A stretch of 64,000 bases of DNA from positions 62,001 to 126,000 of the forward strand of contig QHRU01000036.1 in NCBI GenBank assembly GCA_003220225.1, in the 5' to 3' direction. This DNA is from Candidatus Rokuibacteriota bacterium (GTDB lineage Bacteria; Methylomirabilota; Methylomirabilia; Rokubacteriales; CSP1-6). The notes below the pieces were generated by a model. The model was not told where the DNA came from and made no database searches. It saw only the letters and a list, made by a program, of their open reading frames with translations. This document shows, in pieces, positions 35,922 through 44,234 of this stretch. The first letter of the stretch is position 1. The number at the start of each line of letters is the position of its first letter. The position numbers and the translations under genes were made by a program.

Positions 35922-36277
35922 TGGCGAAGGCGGAGCTCGAGTTCTTCCGTCCCGATCACCTGCCGTGGACGCGGGTGGCGGGCTCCGCCACCGCCGGCGC
36001 CGGCGGCGCCGGCATCGAGGAAAAAGTCCTGAGCCGCGATCCGGCCACCGGCGACCTCACGCGCCTGCTCCGCTTCGCGCCCGGCGTCCGTACCGCCGAG
36101 ACCATCGCGCACGACTTCTGGGAGGAGGTCCTGATCGTCGAGGGCAGCCTCGAGGACCTCGGGCTCGGCCGCACGTTCAGCGCGGGCATGTACGCGTGCC
36201 GTCCGCCCGGCATGCGCCACGGCCCGTACGCCTGCCCGGGCGGAGCGCTGCTGTTCGAGACGCGGTACCGGAGGTGA
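35921..36277 (+). CDS. Cupin-domain protein
   Basis: The product is 118 residues starting at an ATG that overlaps the stop of the TlpA-like gene (TGATG). EEVLIVEGSLEDLG and MYACRPPGMRHGPY form the two cupin motifs, like the ChrR C-terminal cupin. A metal is probably bound by His/Glu residues. Function unknown; ChrR-type cupins sense oxidants, which would suit its redox neighbour. A nearly identical but frameshifted second copy lies at 39811-40064. Confidence 0.7.
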   Translation: MAKAELEFFRPDHLPWTRVAGSATAGAGGAGIEEKVLSRDPATGDLTRLLRFAPGVRTAETIAHDFWEEVLIVEGSLEDLGLGRTFSAGMYACRPPGMRHGPYACPGGALLFETRYRR

Positions 36278-36289
36278 GCCACCCCGCTG

Positions 36290-37250
36290 GCGGCTGAACC
36301 TCGTCGAGTATCCGATCGCGCGGCTCGTGGGCAACGTGCTCCTCATCGCGTGCGTTGCGTGCACAACGTCAATATCCTGCGCGACTGGGGGCCACGGGGT
36401 TCGCGCACCTCGCGCTCGGGCTCCTCGCGTATTCGCTGCTGTCGTGGGTCGCGCTGCACCTCTTTATGGACGCGGGTCTGAGAGCGCGCGCGGCGTCTCG
36501 ACCTCGCCATCGTCTTCATGGCCCGGCGCTATCTCTTATTCCGGCTGGGAGCGCTCGTGGCTGTTCTTCTTGATGGTGACGCGCACGGCCGACCAGCGGC
36601 TCGCCGGCAGGCGACGCGTGCTGCTTTCGGCCTCTCGGTCCGTCGTTTGCTGCGGGGCCATGCTCGCGTGACTCGCCGGCGTCGAGCACCGTCCGCTGTC
36701 GCTCGGGGCCGAGCTGACCAAGCTCGCGCTGACCTTCGCCGCCAATCTTTACCTCGCCACTGCCGCCGCACGACCAACTACATGCACCGCAAGATGGTGG
36801 CGGTTTATCCGCGCGCCGAGCCAGCAGCTCGCCCACCGCGACGCGGCGGCGGCGGGCCGGTGCGAGAGCGAGGCGTCGTACCGCACGCTCTTCGAGACGG
36901 CGGACGACCGATCACGACCAGCGCGGTCGACCGCACCATCACGAGCGTGAATCGCGCCTTCGAGGTCGCCACCGGCTACACGCGGGAGGAGTTGATCGGC
37001 CGCCAGTACTCGATGCTGACGATGGCGCGCGTGGTGGCCACCTCCAAGGGGCGCCGGCGGCGCGCGCTGGCCGGGAAAACCCTGGACGCAGCGGAGGTGG
37101 TCGCGGTCCACAAGGACGGCGCGCGCGTGCCCTACGAGGTGCGCTCGGCCATCCCGCGAGGAGCTGGAGCGCGCCAAGGAGCCGGCCGAGCAGATGAGCC
37201 GGCGAGCGCGTTGCTGAGTGTCGGCCGGTGCTGGAGGCCCACGATCGGCG
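36290..37250 (+). pseudogene. Degraded sensor histidine kinase, membrane and PAS part
   Basis: No single frame is intact. Pieces in different frames are a hydrophobic stretch TGFAHLALGLLAYSLLSWVA near 36390, GAELTKLALTFAANLYLATA near 36710, SYRTLFETADD near 36870, and a PAS core VNRAFEVATGYTREELIG with HKDGARVPYEVR at 36940-37160. It ends with a coiled-coil-like EELERAKEPAEQMSRRA. This is the layout of a membrane PAS histidine kinase up to the point where the HisKA domain should start; that domain is found 2 kb further on, at 39286. Several frameshifts make it non-functional. Confidence 0.65.
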
Positions 37251-37378
37251 CGCCGGGGAATCCGGCTCTTTCGGGGCGTCGCCGTCCCCGCGATGGAACC
37301 GCCCGGCGCAGGAGCAACTCGGCAACACGCATTCCGGTTCCAGCCGGCCAGCGGGGCAGCAACGACCCGACCGGCGGA

Positions 37379-38776
37379 TCAGGAGAGCCGCGGCTTCTTG
37401 ACGACGCGGTACGCGCGCCTGATCAGCCGGTATGCCGGCGAGTTGATAGGGATGAACGAGCGGACCGTGTTGATAGCCCCTTGCTCGAACACACCGTGCA
37501 GCCGGAGGCTGAGCTGGTGCCTGAGGTACTCCCAGGGCGCGCGCTCGCGGTAGGCGTCAAAGTACTGTCGCAACTCTCCGATAGACTTCGCGCCCGCGTT
37601 GTCGCCGTACTTGGCGACATAAGGGGTGAAGTCCGGATATAGGCTCTGGTCTTTCCAATGGCCGTGGAACACCGTCCGCATGAAGTTCCCGATCAGAAGA
37701 TCGTCAAAAACCCCGTAGGTGACGGCGGTCATCAGCGACTGGCGGGGGACCTCGAAGCTCAGGCCGCGTCCGTGGCCGCCGGCGCCGATGGGGACGACAT
37801 TGTCGCGCCCGCCGACCCGCACGTTGACGAAGTCGAGGAAGGTGGTGAGGTGTCCGAAGGACAAGAAGTAGCGTTTCACAACGGCGAACTCCTCCGGATC
37901 CAGGGGGTCGCTCCAGTTGTCCCCGAACGCTTCCGGCGGCAGGGTGACATCCGGCTTCTCCCGAGGACGGATCTCGGTCAACGAGTCCTCGAGACAGTCG
38001 TAACGGATGAAGGCGGGAAGGATTGCGTCCCCCTTCGGTTCGAACCCCGTACTGTAGTCGGACAGGTGGGTGGTATGCGCCTTCGCCCACGCGCTGTCCG
38101 ATCGCTGATAGCGGTGCATCGAGCTGAAGGGCACGAAGTAGCGCACACCGTAATTCCTCATGCGCACGGCGATGCGGGCACCAAGCAAGTCGCGCGTGGC
38201 CAGATCCGGCCGCAAACTCCGGCCATGCTCGTCGAACAAATTGATCATGTCCGCGTCGCCGAAGCCGTCGAGGGCGAGAAGGAACGCGACCGGATACCGC
38301 CGGATGATCTTCTTGACGTACCAGCCCCAGCCGTAGTTGCTGGCGTCGTTCAGGTTCACGACAAGTCGGCCGCCGAGATCGACGAGCAAGATGGCATCCT
38401 GGTTGTAGTCGCTGATGCACAGAACCCGAAGGCGGGGCGATAGACGGCGCCACGTCCGGTCCGGGAGTACCTCGATGGTGAAGCCGCCCCGCTCGAGCTC
38501 GTTTTGGATGCGGCGGCCGACGTGATCGGGAAGGAGGATCACCCGATCGCGGAACAAGGGCAGCGACTCGGCGTTGAGATGATCGGGATGGCCGTGAGAG
38601 AACCACACGTACGGACAGGCGCGGATCGCCGCGCGTTGCTCCTCGGGGATCTCATGGGAAAGTGACCAGCTGCCGAAGTAAGGGCTGCCGTCAATCCAGG
38701 GGTCGGTGACGAGCACGGGCACGCCGTCGTAGCCGATGAGCGTCGCATTGCCGATCGTGTCGAACCCTAGTTCCAA
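37379..38776 (-). CDS. Metallo-beta-lactamase-fold hydrolase
   Basis: The product is 465 residues. The N-terminal third has the MBL metal motif FSHGHPDHLNAESLPLF near residue 59 and a strand GVPVLVTDPWIDGSPYFGSW. The C-terminal half contains GVFDDLLIGNFMRTVFHGHW and is not recognised. The gene has visibly more A and T in its third codon positions than its neighbours and lies between the two halves of a broken kinase gene, both signs of acquisition. Its role is unknown; similar hydrolases are found with polysaccharide genes, but no such context exists here. Confidence 0.72.
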   Translation of the reverse strand: MELGFDTIGNATLIGYDGVPVLVTDPWIDGSPYFGSWSLSHEIPEEQRAAIRACPYVWFSHGHPDHLNAESLPLFRDRVILLPDHVGRRIQNELERGGFTIEVLPDRTWRRLSPRLRVLCISDYNQDAILLVDLGGRLVVNLNDASNYGWGWYVKKIIRRYPVAFLLALDGFGDADMINLFDEHGRSLRPDLATRDLLGARIAVRMRNYGVRYFVPFSSMHRYQRSDSAWAKAHTTHLSDYSTGFEPKGDAILPAFIRYDCLEDSLTEIRPREKPDVTLPPEAFGDNWSDPLDPEEFAVVKRYFLSFGHLTTFLDFVNVRVGGRDNVVPIGAGGHGRGLSFEVPRQSLMTAVTYGVFDDLLIGNFMRTVFHGHWKDQSLYPDFTPYVAKYGDNAGAKSIGELRQYFDAYRERAPWEYLRHQLSLRLHGVFEQGAINTVRSFIPINSPAYRLIRRAYRVVKKPRLS

Positions 38777-39285
38777 TCTCCGAACCCTGTCTTTACTTCA
38801 TTTAGGAAGCCCTGCTTGGCTGTCGCCGGACGCTCGCTTGAACTACTAACCTCGTCAGGAACCGGCTTAAAGTACCTCCGACCGCCCCAAATCAAGGACA
38901 CGAAAACCTCCCCGAGGGCCCAGAAAATTAGGCCAGTTCCGAGGCGGTGTCAAGGCCCACCTTTGCCCACCTTTGCCAACAGGCACACCTTTGCCACGAG
39001 CGGCATCGTTGCCCGCACACTCAAGGGTACCCGGCGTTGCCTTGCCCGAACTGCTTGCCGCCCTCGCCTCGCGTGGATATGGACGGATGTCCGCTCCCTG
39101 GCGGCGTCCACCGAGCCGCCCGTCCCCTCGGTCAGCTCGTTCATCTTTCCGACACGTTGACGGAAGTCATTCTCGCGGCGCCTCTACCGCCGCGGCTTCG
39201 TCCTCGTGAGGTGGTCGCTTCGACTGTGCTCGATCAGGTAGGGCACCATGCGAGGCGCTCGTGCAAGCGCAGGATTCTTCAACCC
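38777..39285. other. AT-richer spacer upstream of the MBL gene
   Basis: These 509 bases carry no credible gene. The first 170 bases are much less GC-rich than the window (for example TTTACTTCATTTAGG near 38790) and probably hold the MBL gene promoter on the minus strand. Three copies of CACCTTTGCC occur at about 38958-38997. The remainder resembles decayed coding sequence without an intact frame. Confidence 0.5.
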
Positions 39286-39520
39286 TAGGCGGCGGACAAA
39301 CCGCGCCGAGACGCACGCCCTGATCAACATGAGCCACGAGCGGCGCACGCCGCTCAACTCGATCATTGGATTCACGCGCCTGCTGCTCAAGCGCCACGAG
39401 CTGAGCGAGCGCCAGGAGACCGACGTGGGCTCGGTGCACGACAGCAGGAGCCACTGCTCAAGCTTATCAACAGCGTGCTCGACCTGTCGGGCCGGCCAGG
39501 GTGGCTCGCCCGCCGCCACC
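39286..39520 (+). pseudogene. Degraded HisKA domain of a histidine kinase
   Basis: In one frame [20 protein letters not shown] continues to [11 protein letters not shown], the dimerisation and phospho-His (H-box) region; the standard HELRTPLN reads HERRTPLN. After a frameshift near 39440, [12 protein letters not shown] follows. It matches the domain expected directly after the remnant at 36290-37250. No ATPase domain follows. Confidence 0.65.
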
Positions 39521-39541
39521 GGCGCTGCTACACTCGCGTCC

Positions 39542-39811
39542 GTGGCCCTGCCGCTCGACGGAATCGTCGTCGTCGACCTGACCCAGAACGTCGCCGGTCC
39601 GTTCTGCACCCAGACGCTCGGCGACATGGGCGCCGACGTGGTCAAGGTCGAACGCCCGGGACGCGGCGACGACGCGCGTGCGTGGGGCCCGCCCTTGGTG
39701 TACCTGCTCGACCGCCAGGGCCGGCTCGTCGGCCGCGCGGCGGGGCCGCGCGCGTGGGAGTCGCCCGCCGCGCGTGCGCTGATCGAGGCGCTCCTCTCCG
39801 CGCCGCGCTGA
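39542..39811 (+). pseudogene. Chimeric duplicate: CoA-transferase head joined to TlpA tail
   Basis: Bases 39542-39648 duplicate the first codons of the CoA-transferase at 40114 ([20 protein letters not shown] onward) and continue into the family sequence [10 protein letters not shown] that the gene at 40114 lacks. From 39701 the sequence equals 35811-35931, the C-terminus of the TlpA-like gene. The switch falls in TGGGGCCCGCC, present in both genes. The fusion is in frame (89 codons) but mixes unrelated folds, so a functional product is unlikely. Confidence 0.7.
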
Positions 39812-40064
39812 TGGCGAAGGCCGCGATCCGGCCACCGGCGACCTCACGCGCCTGCTCCGCTTCGCGCCCGGCGTCCGTACCGCCGAGACCATCGCGCACG
39901 ACTTCTGGGAGGAGGTCCTGATCGTCGAGGGCAGCCTCGAGGACCTCGGGCTCGGCCGCACGTTCAGCGCGGGCATGTACGCGTGCCGTCCGCCCGGCAT
40001 GCGCCACGGCCCGTACGCCTGCCCGGGCGGAGCGCTGCTGTTCGAGACACGGTACCGCCGCTGA
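39811..40064 (+). pseudogene. Frameshifted duplicate of the cupin gene
   Basis: It repeats 35921-35931 and then 36035-36277 almost exactly; the 103 bases between are missing, which shifts the frame. The last codons differ slightly (CGCCGCTGA against CGGAGGTGA). The near identity shows the duplication is recent, or an assembly error. Confidence 0.7.
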
Positions 40065-40100
40065 GCGGCTCGGCGACTCGCCCGCCGCCACCGGCGCTGC

Positions 40101-40106
40101 TACACT
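40101..40106 (+). promoter_or_regulatory. -10-like TACACT before the second CoA-transferase
   Basis: TACACT lies 7 bases before GTG 40114 with no ribosome-binding site. The same hexamer and spacing occur in the duplicate just before 39542. Confidence 0.45.
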
Positions 40107-40113
40107 CGCGTCC

Positions 40114-41127
40114 GTGGCCCTGCCGCTCGACGGAATCGTCGTCGTCGACCTGACCCAGAACGTCGCCGGTCCGTTCTGCACCCAGACGCTCGGCGACATG
40201 GGCGCCGACGTCTTCGTTCAGAGCCTGAGATCGGGCGTCATCGAGGAGCTGGGACTCGACTTCGCGGGCGCCGCGCGGCTCAACCCGAGGCTCGTCTACT
40301 GCTCGATCACCGCGTTCGGGACCGAGGGGCCGCTCGCCGCGCTGCCGGGCTACGATCCGCTCATGCAGGCCTACGCGGGGCTGATGTCGATCAACGGCCA
40401 CCCGGGCCAGGAGCCCGCGCGCGTCGGCACGTCGATCGTGGACATGGGGACGGGGATGTGGGCCGCCCTCGGCATCGTCGCCGCGCTGCGCGAGCGCGAT
40501 CGCACGGGACGCGCCATGGAGGTGACCACCGCGCTCTTCGAGACGGCGCTCACGTGGGTCTCGTATCACGCGGCGGGGTTTTTCGGCGACGGCGAGGTGC
40601 CGCAGCCGCAGGGCTCGGGCACGGCGATGATCGCGCCCTACCAGGCGTTCCCGACCGCCGACGGCTACGCGATGATCGCGGCAGGCTCCGACGCGCTCTT
40701 CCGCCGCCTCGCCGACGCGCTGGGCGATCCGGATCTCGGCGCCGACCCGCGCTTCGCCGACAATCCCGCACGCGTGTTGAACCGCGCGGCGCTCGTGGAG
40801 GCGATCGCCGCCTCGACGCGCCGGTTCAAGACGGCGGACCTGCTCGAGCGGCTGCGCGCGGCCGGCGTGCCGTCGGCGCCGATCCTCACCGTGGACCGCG
40901 TGCTGGAGGAGCCGCAGACGGCGGCGAGCGGGATACTGGTGGCGGCGCCGCACCCGCGCGTGCCCGACTATCGCGCCGTCGGCCTGCCGATCCGCTGGGA
41001 CCGCCACCGCCCGGGCGTGCGGCGCGTGCCGCCGCTGCTCGGCGAGCACTCGGCCGACGTGCTCACGTGGCTCGGCTACACGCTCGACGACGTCCGCAGT
41101 CTCCAGACGCGAGGAGTCGTGCAGTGA
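40114..41127 (+). CDS. Family III CoA-transferase with internal deletion
   Basis: The product is 337 residues, about 55-60 short of the family norm. The first 33 residues are normal, then MGADV jumps directly to FVQSLRSGVIEELG; the missing stretch is the [10 protein letters not shown]...NKRS-type region, part of which survives at 39640-39690. The rest is typical (ITAFGTEGPLA, GTAMIAPYQAF). In the catalytic block the usual VDxSLFE reads VTTALFE, so the nucleophilic Asp is replaced by Thr. The enzyme may be inactive. It heads a 4-gene acyl-CoA operon. Confidence 0.7.
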   Translation: MALPLDGIVVVDLTQNVAGPFCTQTLGDMGADVFVQSLRSGVIEELGLDFAGAARLNPRLVYCSITAFGTEGPLAALPGYDPLMQAYAGLMSINGHPGQEPARVGTSIVDMGTGMWAALGIVAALRERDRTGRAMEVTTALFETALTWVSYHAAGFFGDGEVPQPQGSGTAMIAPYQAFPTADGYAMIAAGSDALFRRLADALGDPDLGADPRFADNPARVLNRAALVEAIAASTRRFKTADLLERLRAAGVPSAPILTVDRVLEEPQTAASGILVAAPHPRVPDYRAVGLPIRWDRHRPGVRRVPPLLGEHSADVLTWLGYTLDDVRSLQTRGVVQ

Positions 41128-41912
41128 CCTATCGGCACCTGCTCGTCGAGTATTCGCCGGACCGCTACGTCGTCACGGTCACGCTCAATCGCCCGGAGCA
41201 GATGAACGCGATGAACACCGCGATGGGCGAGGACCTGCTCGCCTGCTTCGACGCGCTCGCGCGCGATCCCGACGCGCGCGCCGTGGTCTTCACGGGCGCG
41301 GGCGACAAGGCGTTCTGCGCGGGCGGCGATCTCAAGGAGCGCAACGGGATGACCGACGAGGCGTGGCGCGCCCAGCACGTGATCTTCGAGCAGGGCGCGC
41401 TGCGCGTGCTGCGCTGCCCGGTCCCCGTGATCGCCGCCGTCGAGGGCTTCGCCCTGGCCGGGGGCTGCGAGCTGGCGATCCTGTCCGACTTCATCGTGGC
41501 CAGCGAGACGGCGGTGTTCGGGGTGCCGGAGACGACGCTGGGCATCTTCCCCGGCATCGGCGGCACCCAGCTGCTGCCGCGGATCCTCGGCGCGCCGCTC
41601 GCCAAGGAGCTGATCTTCACGGGCCGGAGAATGAAGGCGGACGAGGCACGGGCCTCGGGACTGATCAATCATCTGGTCCCGGCCGGACACGCAAAAGCAA
41701 AGGCGACGGAGATCGCGGGAACGATCGCGAAGAACGGGCCCATCGCCGTGCGCCAGGCGAAGAAGGCGATCGCGTACGGCAGCGAGACGGACCTCGAGAC
41801 CGCGCTGGTCCTGGCCATCGAGGCGTACAACGCCACCGTGGTGACCGAGGACCGGCTCGAGGGCGTACGCGCGTTCAACGAGAAGCGGAAGCCCGAGTTC
41901 AAAGGGCGCTAG
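41124..41912 (+). CDS. Enoyl-CoA hydratase
   Basis: The product is 262 residues from GTG (GTGA overlap). VTVTLNRPEQMNAMNT, KAFCAGGDLKE (oxyanion hole) and VEGFALAGGCELAIL with VPETTLGIFPGIGGTQLLPR give a complete crotonase with both catalytic Glu positions (ELAIL Glu and PETTLG Glu). It hydrates 2-enoyl-CoA in fatty-acid or branched-acid degradation. It lies between the CoA-transferase and an acyl-CoA dehydrogenase. Confidence 0.9.
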   Translation: MTYRHLLVEYSPDRYVVTVTLNRPEQMNAMNTAMGEDLLACFDALARDPDARAVVFTGAGDKAFCAGGDLKERNGMTDEAWRAQHVIFEQGALRVLRCPVPVIAAVEGFALAGGCELAILSDFIVASETAVFGVPETTLGIFPGIGGTQLLPRILGAPLAKELIFTGRRMKADEARASGLINHLVPAGHAKAKATEIAGTIAKNGPIAVRQAKKAIAYGSETDLETALVLAIEAYNATVVTEDRLEGVRAFNEKRKPEFKGR

Positions 41913-41921
41913 AGGACGGAG

Positions 41922-43088
41922 ATGGCGACGATATCGCTCGCACTGACCGATGAGCAGCGCGCGCTCGAGAAGGGCGTGACGGAGATCTGCAAGCGCTACC
42001 CCGGCGAGTACTGGCGCGATCTCGACGCGCGCCGCGAGTACCCGGAGAAGTTCGTCGACGAGCTGACGCAGGCCGGCTACCTGGCCGCCCTCATCCCCCA
42101 GGAGTACGGCGGCGCCGGGCTGCCGATCCGCGACGCCGCCCTGATCCTCGAGACGATCCACGCCAACGGCGGCAGCGCCTCCGCGTGCCACGCGCAGATG
42201 TACATCATGGGCACCGTGCTGCGGCACGGCAGCGAGGCGCAGAAGCGGAAATACCTGCCGAAGATCGCCACCGGGGAATTACGCCTGCAGGCCTTCGGCG
42301 TGACCGAGCCCGACGCCGGCTCCGACACCACCCAGCTCAAGACCACCGCGCTGCGGAAGGGCGACCGCTACGTGGTGAACGGCCGCAAGATGTTCATCTC
42401 GCGCGCCATGCAATCGGATCTCATGCTGCTGCTCGCGCGCACCACGCCGGCGGAGCAGGTCAGGCGCCGCACGGAGGGGCTGAGCGTCTTCCTCATCGAC
42501 ATCCGCGGGATCAAGGGCCTGGAGATCCGGCCGCTGCGCATGATGATGAACCATTCCACCAACGCGCTCTTCTTCGATGACATGGAGATTCCCGCCGACA
42601 GCCTGGTGGGCGAGGAGGGCAAGGGCTTCTCGTACATCCTCTCCGGCATGAACGCCGAGCGCATCCTCGTGGCGTCGGAGTCCATCGGCGACGGTCGCTG
42701 GTTCACCGAGAAGGCCGTCGCGTACTCCGGCGGGCGCGTGATCTTCGGCCGGCCGATCGGCGCCAACCAGGGCGTGCAGTTCCCGATCGCGAAGGCCCAC
42801 ATGAGCGTCGAGGCCGCCGCCCTGATGCGCGACAAGGCCGCCGCCCTCTTCGACACCGGCGAGCCGTGCGGCGCCGAGGCGAACATGGCCAAGTTCCTGG
42901 CGGCGGAGGCGGCGTGGGAGGCGGGCAACGCGTGCATCGACTGCCACGGCGGCTACGGCTACGCGGAGGAGTACGACGTCGAGCGCAAGTTCCGCGAGGC
43001 CCGGCTCTACAAGACGGCCCCGGTGAACCAGAACCTCGTCATGGCCTACGTCGGCGAGCACGTCCTCGGGATGCCGCGCTCCTACTGA
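41922..43088 (+). CDS. Acyl-CoA dehydrogenase
   Basis: The product is 388 residues with AGAGGACGGAG upstream. LQAFGVTEPDAGSDTTQLKT is the FAD/substrate motif, followed by GRKMFISRAMQSDLMLLLAR and the C-terminal CHGGYGYAEEYDVERKFREA helix. It oxidises acyl-CoA to 2-enoyl-CoA, passing electrons to ETF. The chain-length or branched preference cannot be read. It is the third gene of the acyl-CoA operon. Confidence 0.9.
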   Translation: MATISLALTDEQRALEKGVTEICKRYPGEYWRDLDARREYPEKFVDELTQAGYLAALIPQEYGGAGLPIRDAALILETIHANGGSASACHAQMYIMGTVLRHGSEAQKRKYLPKIATGELRLQAFGVTEPDAGSDTTQLKTTALRKGDRYVVNGRKMFISRAMQSDLMLLLARTTPAEQVRRRTEGLSVFLIDIRGIKGLEIRPLRMMMNHSTNALFFDDMEIPADSLVGEEGKGFSYILSGMNAERILVASESIGDGRWFTEKAVAYSGGRVIFGRPIGANQGVQFPIAKAHMSVEAAALMRDKAAALFDTGEPCGAEANMAKFLAAEAAWEAGNACIDCHGGYGYAEEYDVERKFREARLYKTAPVNQNLVMAYVGEHVLGMPRSY

Positions 43089-43098
43089 TCGGCGCCGC

Positions 43099-43542
43099 GT
43101 GCCCCTCTATCTCGAGGACTTCGCGCCCGGACAGGTGCGCGAGTCGCCGCCGCGGACGCTGACGAAGGACGAGATCGTCGCCTTCGCGCGCGAGTACGAC
43201 CCGCAGCCGTTCCACACCGACGAGGAGGCGGGCAAGCGCTCCGTGTTCGGCGGTCTCATCGCGAGCGGCTGGCAGACGGTCGGGATCATGATGCGCCTGC
43301 TGTGGGACACGTTCCTCAAGGACACGGCGTCGCTCGGCTCGCCGGGCTGCGACGAGATCCGCTGGCTCAAGCCCGTGCGGCCGGGCGACACGCTGCGCGC
43401 GCGCTTCACGATCACCGAGGTCGTGCCCTCGCGGAGCAAGCCGGACCGCGGCATGGTGCGCACGTTCACCGAAATCCTGAACCAGCACGGCGAGATCGTG
43501 ATGACCGTGCGCGGCCTCGGCCTCTTCGGACGACGTCCGTAA
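43099..43542 (+). CDS. MaoC-like (hotdog) dehydratase
   Basis: The product is 147 residues from GTG. AREYDPQPFHTDEEAGKRS contains the hydratase-2 dyad (Asp, and His after PQPF), followed by GLIASGWQTVG. It probably hydrates an enoyl-CoA, complementing the crotonase in the same operon. A repeat hairpin follows 1 base after the stop. Confidence 0.85.
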   Translation: MPLYLEDFAPGQVRESPPRTLTKDEIVAFAREYDPQPFHTDEEAGKRSVFGGLIASGWQTVGIMMRLLWDTFLKDTASLGSPGCDEIRWLKPVRPGDTLRARFTITEVVPSRSKPDRGMVRTFTEILNQHGEIVMTVRGLGLFGRRP

Positions 43543-43675
43543 TGGGGGGCCCCGATATGGCCCCCCATACCCCCCATACCCCCCAGCGCTCGTCGCGCCC
43601 CGAGTGAATCGGGGCGCTCCTCGAACCGTGGCGCTCCTCGATTTCCGCTCCTCGATTTCCCCGCTCCTCGATTGT
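43543..43675 (-). repeat. Intergenic hairpin repeat, variant (copy 5)
   Basis: In reverse orientation the hairpin comes first (43544-43566), then a duplicated CCCCCCATA unit, CAGCGCTCGTCGCGCCCCG and the GGCGCTCCTCGA end. GCTCCTCGATT is repeated three times (near 43634, 43648 and 43663), a small tandem expansion of the repeat end. It fills the gap between the convergent MaoC and Dps genes. Confidence 0.8.
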
Positions 43676-43676
43676 G

Positions 43677-44150
43677 CTAGGCGAGGAACGCGCGGAGCAT
43701 CCAGGCCATCTTCTCGTGCTTCTCGAGGAGGCCCGTCAGGAAGTCGCTGGTCCCGATGTCCTGGTACGTGTCGGCCACCGGCCCGATGTCGGCGCGGAGC
43801 GAGCGGATGACCGCCTCGTGGTCGGCGAGCAGCGTCGCGATCATGTCCTTCGCGGCCGGCACCGCTCCCGGCGCCTCCGTCAGGCGCGCCACCTTCACGA
43901 ACTCCGCCAGCGTGCCATACGCGCGCCCGCCGAGCTGGCGCGCGCGCTCCGCGACCTCGTCGACGAACTCGTTGAGCTCCTCGTACTGCGCCTCGAAGAA
44001 CTTGTGCAGGTCGTTGAACTGCGGGCCGGTCACGTTCCAGTGGTAATTGCGCGTCTTGGTGTAGAGCAGATACTCGTCCGCCAGCAGGGTGTTCAGGATC
44101 TCCACGAGCGTCTGACGGGCGCCTTCGGGGATCGCGATGTCGATTTTCAT
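43677..44150 (-). CDS. dps: Dps-family ferritin-like protein
   Basis: The product is 157 residues from ATG 44150. The ferroxidase ligands of Dps are in place: His37 in NYHWNVTG, His49 in FNDLHKFF, Asp64 and Glu68 in VDEVAERA, spaced exactly as in E. coli Dps. It stores iron and protects DNA from peroxide. It ends just after repeat copy 5. The 84 bases to the divergent lyase gene must hold both promoters. Confidence 0.9.
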   Translation of the reverse strand: MKIDIAIPEGARQTLVEILNTLLADEYLLYTKTRNYHWNVTGPQFNDLHKFFEAQYEELNEFVDEVAERARQLGGRAYGTLAEFVKVARLTEAPGAVPAAKDMIATLLADHEAVIRSLRADIGPVADTYQDIGTSDFLTGLLEKHEKMAWMLRAFLA

Positions 44151-44234
44151 GACCTTGGGATGTCTCCTCACGGGCCGGGGTTTCGGCTTCGGCCGTGGTA
44201 GAGTTTTGACCACTTCGAGCTGGGAGGCGACGCC

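Noticed and set aside
38955-39000. Possible CRISPR-like array (CACCTTTGCC repeats)
   Set aside because: Units are only 10 bases, spacing is irregular, and no cas genes are near.
39248-39811. 187-residue frame joining HisKA, CoA-transferase and TlpA pieces
   Set aside because: It is an accident of in-frame junctions between a pseudogene and partial duplicates, not a real multidomain protein.
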